Positions 1 through 10,915 of a stretch of 64,000 bases of DNA are shown here, piece by piece. How positions within the stretch are numbered: the first letter of the stretch is position 1; each line of letters begins with the position of its first letter. The DNA lies in NCBI GenBank assembly GCA_027382625.1, contig JAJKFJ010022179.1, forward strand, positions 1-64,000. The letters are read 5' to 3'. Origin of the DNA: Tetmemena sp. SeJ-2015 (taxonomy: Eukaryota; Ciliophora; Spirotrichea; Sporadotrichida; Oxytrichidae). The notes beneath the pieces are model-generated. The model had not been told where the DNA came from. It saw only the letters and a program-made list of their open reading frames with translations, and did not search any database. The translations under genes and the position numbers were made by a program.

Positions 1-211
1 CTCGAAGTCTAAAAATGTATCTTCAAGCATAAACTCCTCAACATTATTGAGATGCCTATATAATATGCAAATGGCATTGTTTATGTCCTATTCTCATCTG
101 AATTCTCATTATTTAAATCTCAATAAAATGCATGCACCATAGATAATTAGAGTAAAAAAATAAATAAAATAAAATTATCATTTCAGAGCAAAAATATCCA
201 TTTTCTATATA
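1..211. other. Left window edge, no confident gene
   Basis: AT-rich sequence. On the minus strand bases 1-60 are open and protein-like (Asn/Glu/Leu-rich), so the 3' part of a minus-strand coding segment may continue beyond the window. Nothing recognisable is seen between about 60 and 211. Confidence 0.3.
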
Positions 212-300
212 ATGGCTGATAAACGCTATTCTTCCCTCGAGCATTTGCCAGCAGCCAATGCCAAGTAATATACCTTTATGAGCATAGGGAAAGACATTTT

Positions 301-970
301 AATATAGGAAGTATACGAATAGATGATCGTTGACGTAAATAAATACAAATTGAATTATGTGAGCTATTTGAAGCTGAACTCCTTTTGAAACTTATTTCTT
401 CAGGTTTATATTTTGTTTTTTGAATAGTTTAAGCAATTGTTGTTTGACACTGTAACCATCTGCTAGTGTTTTATCTTTCAACACAGCTTTCCTTTTGGCC
501 CTAAGTTGATCATTAACTCCTGAACAAATGTCTTACTATATTTCAGAGGCATTCATTCTCCGCTTTAATAAAGTTTGCACCCTTGTACTCATTTTCAAAG
601 CGTGGAGGAGATTTTTATGTAGCATCGAGCAGTCCCCATTTCACATTGTAGCGTCCTAATAAGATCAGATTATTATCATTTACCTTATTAAAATTAGTGA
701 TATTTATGGCTAAACTTTTATAATAAATCCAAAATAAGATAAAAAGCGAAAAGGTTTACTTACCTCTCTGTCTCCAGTATGAAGAAGCGTAGAAACAGTT
801 CAGAGGTAAAAGAGATTTGGGATTACACATTCTGTCATTAGGTATTTTTATTTAAAAATAATGAAATTAATCTAATTCTAATCAAATAAACTACTGTTGA
901 TCAACTATTTAAAAAGTAGCACATATTTTTCATTTATTTGATTATCATCTATTCGTATACTTCCTATATT
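301..970. repeat. 27-bp inverted repeats bounding a 670-bp cassette
   Basis: Bases 301-327 (aatataggaagtatacgaat plus agatgat) recur as an exact reverse complement at 944-970. The repeats bracket 616 bp that contain most of a small intron-bearing minus-strand gene. They could be terminal inverted repeats of a miniature element or an inverted pointer of a scrambled gene. No target-site duplication is obvious. Confidence 0.75.
330..830 (-). CDS. Small unrecognised gene inside the inverted-repeat cassette
   Basis: Reading leftward from ATG at 830, the first exon ends in Tyr-Trp-Arg-Gln-Arg. A clear GTAAGT...TTAG intron (763 down to 656, 108 nt) rejoins the frame at Arg-Tyr-Asn-Val-Lys-Trp-Gly-Leu-Leu-Asp. 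A 4-bp tandem duplication (AATG twice) then shifts the frame. Beyond it a Lys/Gln-rich segment (QLRAKRKAVLKDKTLADG) reads open to about 400 using TAA/TAG as Gln. I recognise no family. The 3' end is uncertain and is given approximately. The 4-bp shift may be a decay indel or a minimal eliminated segment. Confidence 0.45.
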
Positions 971-3472
971 TATCATTTATAAATTTGGGAAAAAATTGAA
1001 ATAAAATTTTCTTTGAGAACTAATTATTATTTGGTACCCTTCTAATGACTAAACGAAGATGGAAGGGAATGACTCAGAAAAGTTTTCTGAAATCTTTTTC
1101 CCAAGCACTTATTTCAAGTGCTGGAGTGATCTTATTTCATCATTATTTACAACCGATTGCTGGAGTGCCTCTATAAGTATCTTAGTGTTCCTTTTCTTGT
1201 AAACTACTTCGAGTAGTTTCTCTACATCGAATAGTTCCTGCATCGAGAGTTTCTTCATTCCTTGGATGATCTAACTCTTCGACTAGTTGCTCACTGCCAT
1301 GTACACTGATTGGAGGATACCTCTTTTCTGGAGCTTCTGCCTCTCATCTATTAATACTGACTCTCAGAGTTTATGTTACATGAGATTATTACTTTTGCAT
1401 CTTGTCTGAATCTCGTATTGTAACCACAGCTTTCTTCCGGGCTGAGCATCAATACACCCGAATGCCATTACTAAATTTCATCTAAGTTTTCTATAGTTAT
1501 TCCCCTCTTGAAGTTAGTCACACCTATCTACCGAATTATTTTTTCATACTTGTCATGTGTGTCCTTCTCGCAAAAGATAATGAGAGGAGTATGCTTCGCG
1601 TGCTTTTCTATATACCTGATAGTGCTGTCTACTCTCTCTGATTGCTTTTTGAAAATTTCTATGTCTCCTCCAAGGTCTTGTTGAATCCCTGATACAAATT
1701 CTACTTCACTTTGGAAACTGAGAATTTTTGTTTATCCAAGAGTTTTTTGAATGATTCTCTAAATTCCAGGATCGCAAGTTGCGCTGAATAGATAACATTG
1801 AGTTAGAGTCAAGTCCCATATTCCAAATACTTTTCCTTAAATGACTTTGAATGGGTGTGTAGTGATTATCTAGTCATACTCGTCTACTATTACAATTTCA
1901 TGAGTGTTCTTTTATCCATAAAAATGTTCTATGGTTTCAATGCTTAAATTGATTCCAAGTGGAAGAAGTTATCGCTGCGCTTATGTTTTCAATATATCGT
2001 TGAGCACCAAGATGAGGACTTTCTTCCCTCGTTACTTCCAGTACTCAGCTATCATCTTTTTACCCAAATTTTTTTCCGATGCTTTTGGGAAAGATGACAC
2101 TAATGTACTGTTTGAACAACTAAGTACTATAGCAGCAATAGTTGCTTGATATTAGTTGTGTTTGTATTCATCACAAACATTTTCAACTTTTTCCGATATT
2201 TGCATTAATTCTTCCAATTCCACTTCTCTTTTATTTTCAAATTCATTGATTTCATCTTCAAATATTATTTTGTTTTCTTCTCTATTCTAACATTCTTCCA
2301 ACTTCTTTGACGAACTCTATGAAGTACGCTTGGTGATTTCCCTCATCCAGTTTTATTCATCCAATTCGAATACATTAACAATATCTTGTTTTGAGAAGTC
2401 CTTGATAGATTGAAGGATAAGCAGACATCGCTCTAGTGGAAGCTTTATTTTATCCTTCTTGTTTATAAGAGAAAAGAGTATGTCTCTGCATCTTAGCAGT
2501 TCAAGTAGTTCATCGAATATAACATAAGGGTCTGAAAGCACTTATACTTTTGAAATGAATTCAATAAGAACCTGCTTAGATTTCTGAGAGCAATCCATAA
2601 GTTTTTTTATGAAACCAGGCCAGAAGAAATTTTTAGGGTTCTACGAAATTTAACTCAGACTCTATCGCATTAAAGCCAAGCTCTTTAATGTATTGCTCTA
2701 TAGAACAGAGTTTTGTTCAAGTTTAGTATTTTCTCTAAGAATCAGAGGTTAAAAACTCTACGAGAAGACCAAAAGAAGTGTGGTTGTACAGAACATCATT
2801 ATCTTGCAAGTATCTGTTAAGAGTGAGTATCATTTACTTAAAAATTTCTTGTTGAGCATCACCTATCTTTTATGAAATTTAAATAGAGCTCAGAAATGGA
2901 TAGAGAGTATAGTATAAAGTTTATCCTTCGTGTGGTAGAGTTGTCAATGTCTTCGACATTCGGAAGTGAATGTTGAGTACTTAATTAAAGTTCAACTTTT
3001 TCAGTTCGAAACTTAATTAGTCTAACTCTCTATTCTTGAAAAGCTTGTCCAACTTTTCTTACTCGAGGCTGATTTGGTATTCTTGACAGTGAAGCATGAG
3101 TTGAGGGTTCTCATTGAATTTTTCAATGATTTATTTTTGAACTTGAAGTTTAAGTTCCATCTCTAGGTCATTGTAGTTTTCCAAGATAAATTTAGAGACT
3201 TTAATCTACTGGAGTTACATTTCAGGGTTTTGAATAGAAGATGCGTCGAGAGTTGACTTATCTAGTTTATCTTTTTAGCCATCCTCTTTTTATTACTCCT
3301 GGTAGAAATTGGAGAGATAGTTAATGAGCTCATCATCATCCTCTTACATCAAGCTGAAGGAATGACCTTTTCTATTATTCTAAAAATCAGGGAAGTGATC
3401 AAAATTTACATCTAATAATCCGTATAACTCAAAAATTTAGTTCTCAGGCTGTATTGCGCAGAGAGGTCGCAT
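800..3472 (-). pseudogene. SecA-like DEAD/SF2 helicase, frame-disrupted
   Basis: The ATG at 3472 lies inside the left palindrome arm and begins MRPLCAIQPENQIFELYG. A long Gln/Glu/Lys-rich N-terminal half follows. The motor half (about 2150-1280) has an Asp-Glu box in IVIVDEYDQIITTHPF, a Ser-Ala-Thr box in CYLFSATCD and a C-terminal helicase box in QQMRGRSSR, the order seen in SecA-type and related superfamily-2 motors. A textbook Walker A is not clear. The frame breaks near 2.75 kb (an in-frame TGA), near 2.63 kb, and at an A-run just after the GRSSR box. It then reads on through a basic C-terminus (ELFDVEKLLEVVYKKRN) to TGA at about 800. The breaks could be decay, undetected IESs or indels. 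Ciliate genomes often carry families of such SecA-like ATPases. Cellular role unknown. Confidence 0.55.
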
Positions 3473-5624
3473 TTCTTAGGCTTACTTTATTTATATATTT
3501 TATTATTATTGAGAATCGGGGTTTGAAATGTATTCCCCCTCTATGTAAAAAGGAACGTGATGCTATGTAAAATATGCATAAGACCTCTCATAGCGTCTTC
3601 TCTCACACAGTTGATTCTGGATGCCACTCATCTCATGGCAATTTCTTTCTTCAATTTTAGATAGGCTTAAAAGTTTCAAATGAAACGTTTTATTTTGCAA
3701 TTTGCTTTATTATTATTTATATACTTCTCAAGCTGTATGATTTTTATTTGGTGCTTGAAATTGAGAGCAACTGCTTTAAATCGAGATGCTGTCCTCATAA
3801 TAATTTCCTCTTCAAGATAAATATCCTTGCTGCAAGTACAAATGTGGTTCCAATACCCACCAAACTTATTCAAAGTCATCGAACTTGTTATTTTCCAATT
3901 ATTAGTTGCTGTAGCAAATAAATCATCCTCTCTGTAGACTACTTAATATCCTCTCTTCATTTAATCTCATTTCAAATATCAGATCCTTCAAGCAGAGCTA
4001 TACAGATTCAAAGAGCTAGCCCTAGTTTTCATGCCAATTCATATTTTACTATGAGAGATAGGCAAGCTAAGTTCTTCTCTTCATATCTATTGCCAAGAGT
4101 ATAAAGATACACTCAAGTAGACATTTCAATGTTAGCTCATGGCGCAGGAAAAATTTAAACAAGTAGATTCTTGGAGAAGAGAGCGCCCCATTCCTTGAGC
4201 TAATCTACAGCAAGGTCGTAGTATCTGTTAACACGCTGATCTTCTATAGATCCATCTAAAGACAGCGTGCCATTGTCAAAACAAATTCTAAAAATGAATC
4301 TGTGAAGGAATTCGAGATTAGCTCGTAAAGAGGAGAGATATCTCCAAATCCTTTCTTAAACTTAAGCTCGACGAATCATTGCCGAGGAAGATGATATTTT
4401 GCAGTTCTCCCTGCTTTGAATTTGCATACAGAGTGTGACATGTATTAAAGCCTACTTTCCTCTTGGCCTCACAGTCATGAGTAGTGAATGCTTAAAATCA
4501 GCTCTAAATTAAAAATGTTGATATATGATTAATGCATTATTTATTTATTTTAGGACTTACCATTTAAGGCTGAAAATAATCAATATGAGGTTCCTTTATC
4601 TTTGGATGGAAAAGTCTCACTGAAACCAATCATTTCTCCTTTCAATTCTTGCAAAGGCTCTAGCGTTTAAGCTGGCCTCGCTCCACAAAATGCCTATGCC
4701 TGCTGTAAAATGATCTCGCTCTGGTCAGCATATTCAAATCTTTATTCGGAGAGCCGCTCAATTGTCATTTAAGGACTGGCCATTGGCATTATCAAAGTGT
4801 TTTTCCCCACAATAGAAAATGAACACAACTCCCTCAAATATCAGCTTCATTGATAAAAATTATTTTCTAGGCGCTTGCCAAAATATGTTGCTTCATTGTG
4901 ATTAAAACCCCAAACTATCCTCACCAATAAGTTCAGCCGCTTTGCTTGAGTTCAAGATTGCATCTGATAAAAGAATTCACTTCATCCAACAATTTCTATC
5001 CTCATAATTGCTTTCAACTCGACTCTTTCTTTGAAATTCACAAAGGACGCATCTAAATGAGAGAATTCCGGTCGTTTCAAAAAATCCAATCTCATTCAGC
5101 CTCCACTCACTGCTGCTAGAATTATAAGAGAGTGCAATCATTTGTTACACCTTCATTCCTTTTGCCAGTCTAGTTCCATTGCCCCTACTCATTGCTTTAT
5201 AAATAGCTTTTAGCTCTTAAATCTTCGGTAGCTTCTTCTTTGCGTGGAAATAAATTTTGAATCATGCTGGAAAACTCTTTTTAATTTGGGTCTGGCTTCA
5301 TAGCTGAGCAAGTCCCTATTTATTATGAGCGCTTTCTAGTGCTAAAGTGAGCACCTTCAAGCTTGTGCACTCACTCAGGGCTGCTTTCTTAGTATTCGAT
5401 AGGATTTTATAACCCACAAAAGATAGTGACAGTCATTCAGCTCTCTTCTATCATATCTATTTAAAATTATTAGTATATTAATTGATAAATTATTAAATAA
5501 TTTTTAACTTACTCCTGACTTCGAATTGTAAATTGAATTAGATTCTTAATTGAGATTTGGACTAGTCTGTTTAAATAAAACTGACTTTTATTATTAATAA
5601 AGTTCAAAAATGCTGACAGACCAG

Positions 5625-5995
5625 TCTTCATATAAAATTTCTTTACAGTAATTCTACAGCTTGTTCATTTCTATTCGTTCCATTCCCAAACTAAAATACT
5701 TAAATAAAGAGAAAATAATTTACCTTTTTACTCTGAGCTAATTTTTGATCTAACTTCTTTGAGATAAATACAAAACATCTTTTCACATAATTTCATTTGC
5801 CATTTCATAAACTATTCAAGATGGATTACAGTTGCTCTATAAAATTATCAAAATCATTTGTAAATTTATATATATAACTTTGGCATTAAGATTCTTAACT
5901 TATGTTCTTTGAAGTGATCTGAAATTCATAAATTATAATTCTAGAACAAAAAAGAAGTTTTACTTTTGAAAATCACATATTATCATCATCTTTCT
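5625..5995. other. Palindrome spacer, no gene seen
   Basis: A 371-bp unique AT-rich centre between the arms. No ORF, intron or repeat is recognised. It is long enough to prevent tight cruciform formation at the very centre. Confidence 0.6.
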
Positions 5996-6319
5996 CTGGT
6001 CTGTCAGCATTTTTGAACTTTATTAATAATAAAAGTCAGTTTTATTTAAACAGACTAGTCCAAATCTCAATTAAGAATCTAATTCAATTTACAATTCGAA
6101 GTCAGGAGTAAGTTAAAAATTATTTAATAATTTATCAATTAATATACTAATAATTTTAAATAGATGTGATAGAAGAGAGCTGAATGACTGTCACTATCTT
6201 TTGTGGGTTATAAAATCCTATCGAATACTAAGAAAGCAGCCCTGAGTGAGTGCACAAGCTTGAAGGTGCTCACTTTAGCACTAGAAAGCGCTCATAATAA
6301 ATAGGGACTTGCTCAGCTA

Positions 6320-7945
6320 TGAAGCCAGACCCAAATTAAAAAGAGTTTTCCAGCATGATTCAAAATTTATTTCTACGCAAAGAAGAAGCTACCGAAGATT
6401 TAAGAGCTAAAAGCTATTTATAAAGCAATGAGTAGGGGCAATGGAACTAGACTGGCAAAAGGAATGAAGGTGTAACAAATGATTGCACTCTCTTATAATT
6501 CTAGCAGCAGTGAGAGGAGGCTGAATGAGATTGGATTTTTTGAAACGACCGGAATTCTCTCATTTAGATGCGTCCTTTGTGAATTTCAAAGAAAGAGTCG
6601 AGTTGAAAGCAATTATGAGGATAGAAATTGTTGGATGAAGCGAATTCTTTTATCAGATGCAATCTTGAACTCAAGCAAAGCGGCTGAACTTATTGGTGAG
6701 GATAGTTTGGGGTTTTAATCACAATGAAGCAACATATTTTGGCAAGCGCCTAGAAAATAATTTTTATCAATGAAGCTGATATTTGAGGGAGTTGTGTTCA
6801 TTTTCTATTGTGGGGAAAAACACTTTGATAATGCCAATGGCCAGTCCTTAAATGACAATTGAGCGGCTCTCCGAATAAAGATTTGAATATGCTGACCAGA
6901 GCGAGATCATTTTACAGCAGGCATAGGCATTTTGTGGAGCGAGGCCAGCTTAAACGCTAGAGCCTTTGCAAGAATTGAAAGGAGAAATGATTGGTTTCAG
7001 TGAGACTTTTCCATCCAAAGATAAAGGAACCTCATATTGATTATTTTCAGCCTTAAATGGTAAGTCCTAAAATAAATAAATAATGCATTAATCATATATC
7101 AACATTTTTAATTTAGAGCTGATTTTAAGCATTCACTACTCATGACTGTGAGGCCAAGAGGAAAGTAGGCTTTAATACATGTCACACTCTGTATGCAAAT
7201 TCAAAGCAGGGAGAACTGCAAAATATCATCTTCCTCGGCAATGATTCGTCGAGCTTAAGTTTAAGAAAGGATTTGGAGATATCTCTCCTCTTTACGAGCT
7301 AATCTCGAATTCCTTCACAGATTCATTTTTAGAATTTGTTTTGACAATGGCACGCTGTCTTTAGATGGATCTATAGAAGATCAGCGTGTTAACAGATACT
7401 ACGACCTTGCTGTAGATTAGCTCAAGGAATGGGGCGCTCTCTTCTCCAAGAATCTACTTGTTTAAATTTTTCCTGCGCCATGAGCTAACATTGAAATGTC
7501 TACTTGAGTGTATCTTTATACTCTTGGCAATAGATATGAAGAGAAGAACTTAGCTTGCCTATCTCTCATAGTAAAATATGAATTGGCATGAAAACTAGGG
7601 CTAGCTCTTTGAATCTGTATAGCTCTGCTTGAAGGATCTGATATTTGAAATGAGATTAAATGAAGAGAGGATATTAAGTAGTCTACAGAGAGGATGATTT
7701 ATTTGCTACAGCAACTAATAATTGGAAAATAACAAGTTCGATGACTTTGAATAAGTTTGGTGGGTATTGGAACCACATTTGTACTTGCAGCAAGGATATT
7801 TATCTTGAAGAGGAAATTATTATGAGGACAGCATCTCGATTTAAAGCAGTTGCTCTCAATTTCAAGCACCAAATAAAAATCATACAGCTTGAGAAGTATA
7901 TAAATAATAATAAAGCAAATTGCAAAATAAAACGTTTCATTTGAA
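6320..7945 (+). other. Palindrome-arm coding remnants (right arm; mirrored at 5300-3676 minus)
   Basis: With TAA/TAG as Gln the arm contains stretches that look coding in changing frames. One runs about 6784-7056 and contains RFEYADQSEIILQQAQAFCG. It is followed by a GTAAGT...TTTAG intron-like segment at about 7058-7116. Further pieces include GELQNIIFLGNDSS (about 7205-7245) and NRYEEKNLACLSLIVKYELA (about 7530-7590). Single-frame continuity is lost several times and two TGAs fall in otherwise good frames. I recognise no family. This may be a decayed gene or one cut by several IESs. The mirrored arm carries the same remnants. Confidence 0.35.
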
Positions 7946-8145
7946 ACTTTTAAGCCTATCTAAAATTGAAGAAAGAAATTGCCATGAGATGAGTGGCATC
8001 CAGAATCAACTGTGTGAGAGAAGACGCTATGAGAGGTCTTATGCATATTTTACATAGCATCGCGTTCCTTTTTACATAGAGGGGGAATACATTTCAAACC
8101 CCGATTCTCAATAATAATAAAATATATAAATAAAGTAAGCCTAAG

Positions 8146-8249
8146 AAATGCGACCTCTCTGCGCAATACAGCCTGAGAACTAAATTTTTGAGTTATACGG
8201 ATTATTAGATGTAAATTTTGATCACTTCCCTGATTGATTTTTAGAATAA
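8146..8249 (+). pseudogene. Duplicated, truncated helicase start
   Basis: The right arm repeats the first 35 or so codons of the helicase at 3472 (ATG at about 8148, MRPLCAIQPENQIFELYG). The copy ends where a 4-bp insertion creates a TGA and the palindrome stops. It shows that the palindrome breakpoint lies inside the helicase coding sequence. Confidence 0.75.
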
Positions 8250-8617
8250 GTTTTTACCTTTTGACTCTGATGAACTCCCTAATCTCATCAGACTCGTATT
8301 GAGAGAGAGGTAATTTTTTTAGAGAGGTGTGATGTTGAATCTCCTTCATGGTCAGCTTGAAACCCTTTGTGATTTTTTTTAGAACAGATGTTGCTTCATC
8401 ATCCATCGCCAATCCATAGAACTCTTTAGTCTCTAAAAATAATTCGTAAATTTATGAGATACTTACTTCGCTTCCCAAGCAATTGAGTTTTTGATTGCTT
8501 GGATGCAACTTGCTTACTAGTTTTAGTAGTTACTGTTTTGTCTTCATCCTCGCTGCATGATTCATCTTCATATCGAGAGTCATCGCTGTCGAAGATTTCG
8601 TTCCCTTGTTCAGTCAT
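8250..8617 (-). CDS. Acidic N-terminal fragment of a third mobile-element gene
   Basis: The ATG at 8617 begins MTEQGNEIFDSDDSRYEDES, a strongly acidic segment followed by a Ser/Lys/Gln-rich stretch. A 34-nt intron (8466-8433, GTAAGT...TTTTAG) joins in frame to TKEFYGLAMDDEATSVLKKI. A second donor follows at about 8257, exactly at the palindrome edge, so the gene is probably truncated there. It is divergent from the plus-strand gene at 8988, with a 370-bp shared upstream region. By position it could be the remnant of the largest of the three ORFs typical of TBE-type ciliate transposons. That is inference, since its own domains are not visible. Confidence 0.5.
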
Positions 8618-8987
8618 TATTAAATATAAGTTATTATTAAATACTCTTATCAATTAATCTACAACTATCATTAAAGTCACTGTGATTAAATAATCACAGA
8701 CCCAAACTATCAATTTTCTAAGATCAGAAATCAAGATAAAAAAGGCCTCTCAGATCAGAAAAAATCACAAAAAATCACAAATAATCACAAATAATCACAA
8801 AATTTGATAAAAAAATCACAAAGTCCTAATAAAAAATCACAAGCTCAAATTTTTCAATTTTCATTCTAATAAAAGCAAGTCTATCATCACTATTTAGGAA
8901 TTAAGTAAATCAAAGTCATTTACTATATGAACTCTGCTGGGTTACAATAATAATCTCATTCAATAAATAAACTTCAGATTTAACAAT
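8618..8987. promoter_or_regulatory. Bidirectional upstream region with AATCACAAA-type repeats
   Basis: The gap between the divergent genes at 8617 and 8988. It contains five to seven closely spaced copies of atcacaaa/atcacaaat between about 8760 and 8845. By position it should serve as the promoter of both genes. No TATA box or factor site can be named. Confidence 0.4.
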
Positions 8988-9846
8988 ATGGAATCTTCGA
9001 AAAGAAAATGGACAGAGTTCGAGCAATCTCATGAGGACGACTTTGACGAGAGCTTAATGAGAGTGGTACCTCAAGAACTCTCTGGTCGCTTTAGATCGAA
9101 GCATGATCTCTATACATACTTCACCGAAATACGTAAACAAATATATTGGTTTTTCTAACTTTAATTTTTAGTGAGTTACTACATGCCACCAATCGATGGT
9201 GTGAACCGAGACTACTTCAGGCAGATACTCAAGGGTGACAAACGTCTCTTAAAGATGTCAGAGGTCAAGATGACCAAGGTTCCTAAATATGATGAACTCT
9301 CAGTCCGTCAAGTATTCAAGGGAATTAGAGACGATGGAGGACTGCTGAGGTTCCTACCAGATATGGATGAGAAGTAGAAACCAATCGATAGGTAATACTT
9401 CTTCAATGTCGTCAACACCCTCCAGCCAGACTACCTCATACACATTGTTAAGAGCACTTAAGAAAAAAGGAATGCAGCCTCCAGTGATGCTGCGAAGAGT
9501 GATTTCATTCTAATTTCAGATGAATGGCTTTCTCAACTCACAAGTCATCCTTTCATCTCAAGTAAAATTATACTTAATTACTTAAACATATTTTACAGAG
9601 AAAAACGGCAGAGCCCTCTAGCTCATGAAACAATCAGCTAAGGTGTTCAAAGCCAGACGATAGAAGCAGAACCCACCTCCAGTTACTTCACTGAAGAAAT
9701 TCAAGAATGCTGATGGCCCTGGCTCAGCTTTGAAGAACTTTCATTAATCCAATGTTCTAATGATTGATGCAACAGCTCACAACGCTCTGAATTAAAATTA
9801 GGAAGGCCTAAATTAAAATCTTTCCAAAATGAGATTTAATATTTGA
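8988..9846 (+). CDS. Mobile-element accessory protein (TBE 22-kDa-like by position)
   Basis: The ATG at 8988 begins MESSKRKWTEFEQSHEDDF. Two tidy introns (9133-9171, 39 nt; 9562-9598, 37 nt) keep the frame, giving about 260 residues ending at TGA 9846. The middle is conserved-looking (YYMPPIDGVNRDYFRQILKG, then RQVFKGIRDDGGLLRFLP). The C-terminal third is basic and Gln-rich. TAA/TAG are used as Gln at least ten times. No enzyme motif is seen. Its place beside the DDE transposase and in convergent order suggests the small accessory ORF of a TBE-type element. The intact frame argues that it is still maintained. Confidence 0.6.
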
Positions 9847-9853
9847 ATTAATT

Positions 9854-10855
9854 TCACTTAAGAGTTATTCCTAACTTAATTAACTTATTCACACATAACT
9901 ATCGAACAACTCTTTCATCTATCGAAGTGAATGACTGTTGTACGAGCTTCCTTGCATTTATCTTCTCATTCTTGAGAGATGCCTTTAACTTAATCCTTTT
10001 GTATTAATTCTTTAGCAATGAGAAGAAATTCTCTATTGGATTATACTGAGGAGAGTAGGGTGGCGTAAAAATTAGTTCGATTGAGAAATCACTGCAGAGT
10101 TCTTTAATTCGCTTACTGTGATGGACTCTTAGGTTGTCAAGCATGATAGTTAATTTTCTATCTTTGAAGATCTCTTGCACCCCAAGGATAAAGTCGTAAA
10201 ATTTCTCAGTGTCAATGGATCTGTCATGAATGTAAAACATTTCAACTCCTTTAGATGCCGAGATTCCACAAACTACTGCTAAGCTTTACTAAGACTAGAG
10301 CTTATCTTTAATTTTTATATTAGTATTTCTGTTGCTATAATCTAGTCTTAGTCTTGTTGCTATTGTGAACATCACTTCATCAACATACAGGAGTTCTCAT
10401 TTATTTTCAATAGCACTCTGTATTTTCTAAAGCATTTCTTGTTCAAGGAACTTAATCTTTTCTTGTTGAGTAGGAGTTGAATACTTTAGAGTGACAATTG
10501 ATTTTCTCTTGATATTATTACGTTGATAGATTTATCTAAGGCATGAAGGTGAGATGAAAAGATTAGGAAATTATCTGTGGAACATCACACATCTCTCAGC
10601 TATACTCATTCCACATTGCTATTCAAGGGTTTCTTGAGAAATTAGATACTCCTTGTGCTCGTCTTTAATTTTATTCCTTACTGAATTCTCAAGAGCCATT
10701 TAATTTATTGAACGATAGTTTTATATTGCTTCAAGACATTTTCTTCTCACAATTTAGGGGTTAATTCCAGTTAGCTTGCCTATCAAGCTGTAGCTAAGAA
10801 ATTAATAACTCTCTTTTTAAGGAGTCAAAGTTTTATATCTTAGCATTAGGATCAT
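9854..10855 (-). CDS. DDE transposase, IS630/Tc1-mariner superfamily (TBE 42-kDa type)
   Basis: Read leftward, the N-terminal part is a helix-turn-helix-like region (QFLSYSLIGKLTGINPQIVR). The catalytic core follows: ELLYVDEVMFT supplies the first Asp, LTIMLDNLRVHH the second Asp, and FTPPYSPQYNPIENFFS the third acidic residue in the classical PPYSPxxNPIE context. The ATG chosen at 10855 gives 333 residues. The frame is open about 20 codons further upstream, matching the roughly 350 residues of TBE transposases. One in-frame TGA sits just before ELLYVDE, where Trp would fit, so the copy is either slightly decayed or TGA is read through. Expected to act in germline DNA excision or transposition. 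Confidence 0.85.
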
Positions 10856-10915
10856 CTCGCTTGCAGTTTTAATATCAGAAAAAAGAGAAACTGAGGACTT
10901 GGCAGATATCTACTG

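Larger units (their letters stand above)
3375..8249. repeat. 4.9-kb near-perfect palindrome
   Basis: The left arm 3375-5624 is the reverse complement of the right arm 5996-8249, with only a handful of mismatches noticed (for example ggaacgtgatgc versus gcatcgcgttcc) and a 4-bp insertion near the right outer end. Both arms carry the same short ORF (MTLNKFGGYWNHICTC) at 3879-3676 minus and 7741-7944 plus. Both also carry the same helicase N-terminus. The near identity implies recent duplication, gene conversion or an assembly-level inverted join. Confidence 0.9.
8250..10915. mobile_element. TBE-like / IS630-Tc1 germline transposon block
   Basis: Three genes are packed together: a minus-strand acidic gene (cut at 8250), a plus-strand gene of about 260 codons, and a minus-strand DDE transposase that ends 8 bp from it, tail to tail. 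Ciliate TBE elements are known to carry a DDE transposase of about 42 kDa, a protein of about 22 kDa and a larger third ORF. The set here fits that plan. The C4A4-bearing terminal repeats of classical TBEs were not found, so this is either a related family or an element that has lost its ends. Confidence 0.55.

Noticed and set aside
301..327. Resemblance of the inverted repeat to FRT/loxP-type recombinase sites
   Set aside because: Shares only short strings such as cttcctata; arm length and spacer do not match, and the two copies are 616 bp apart.
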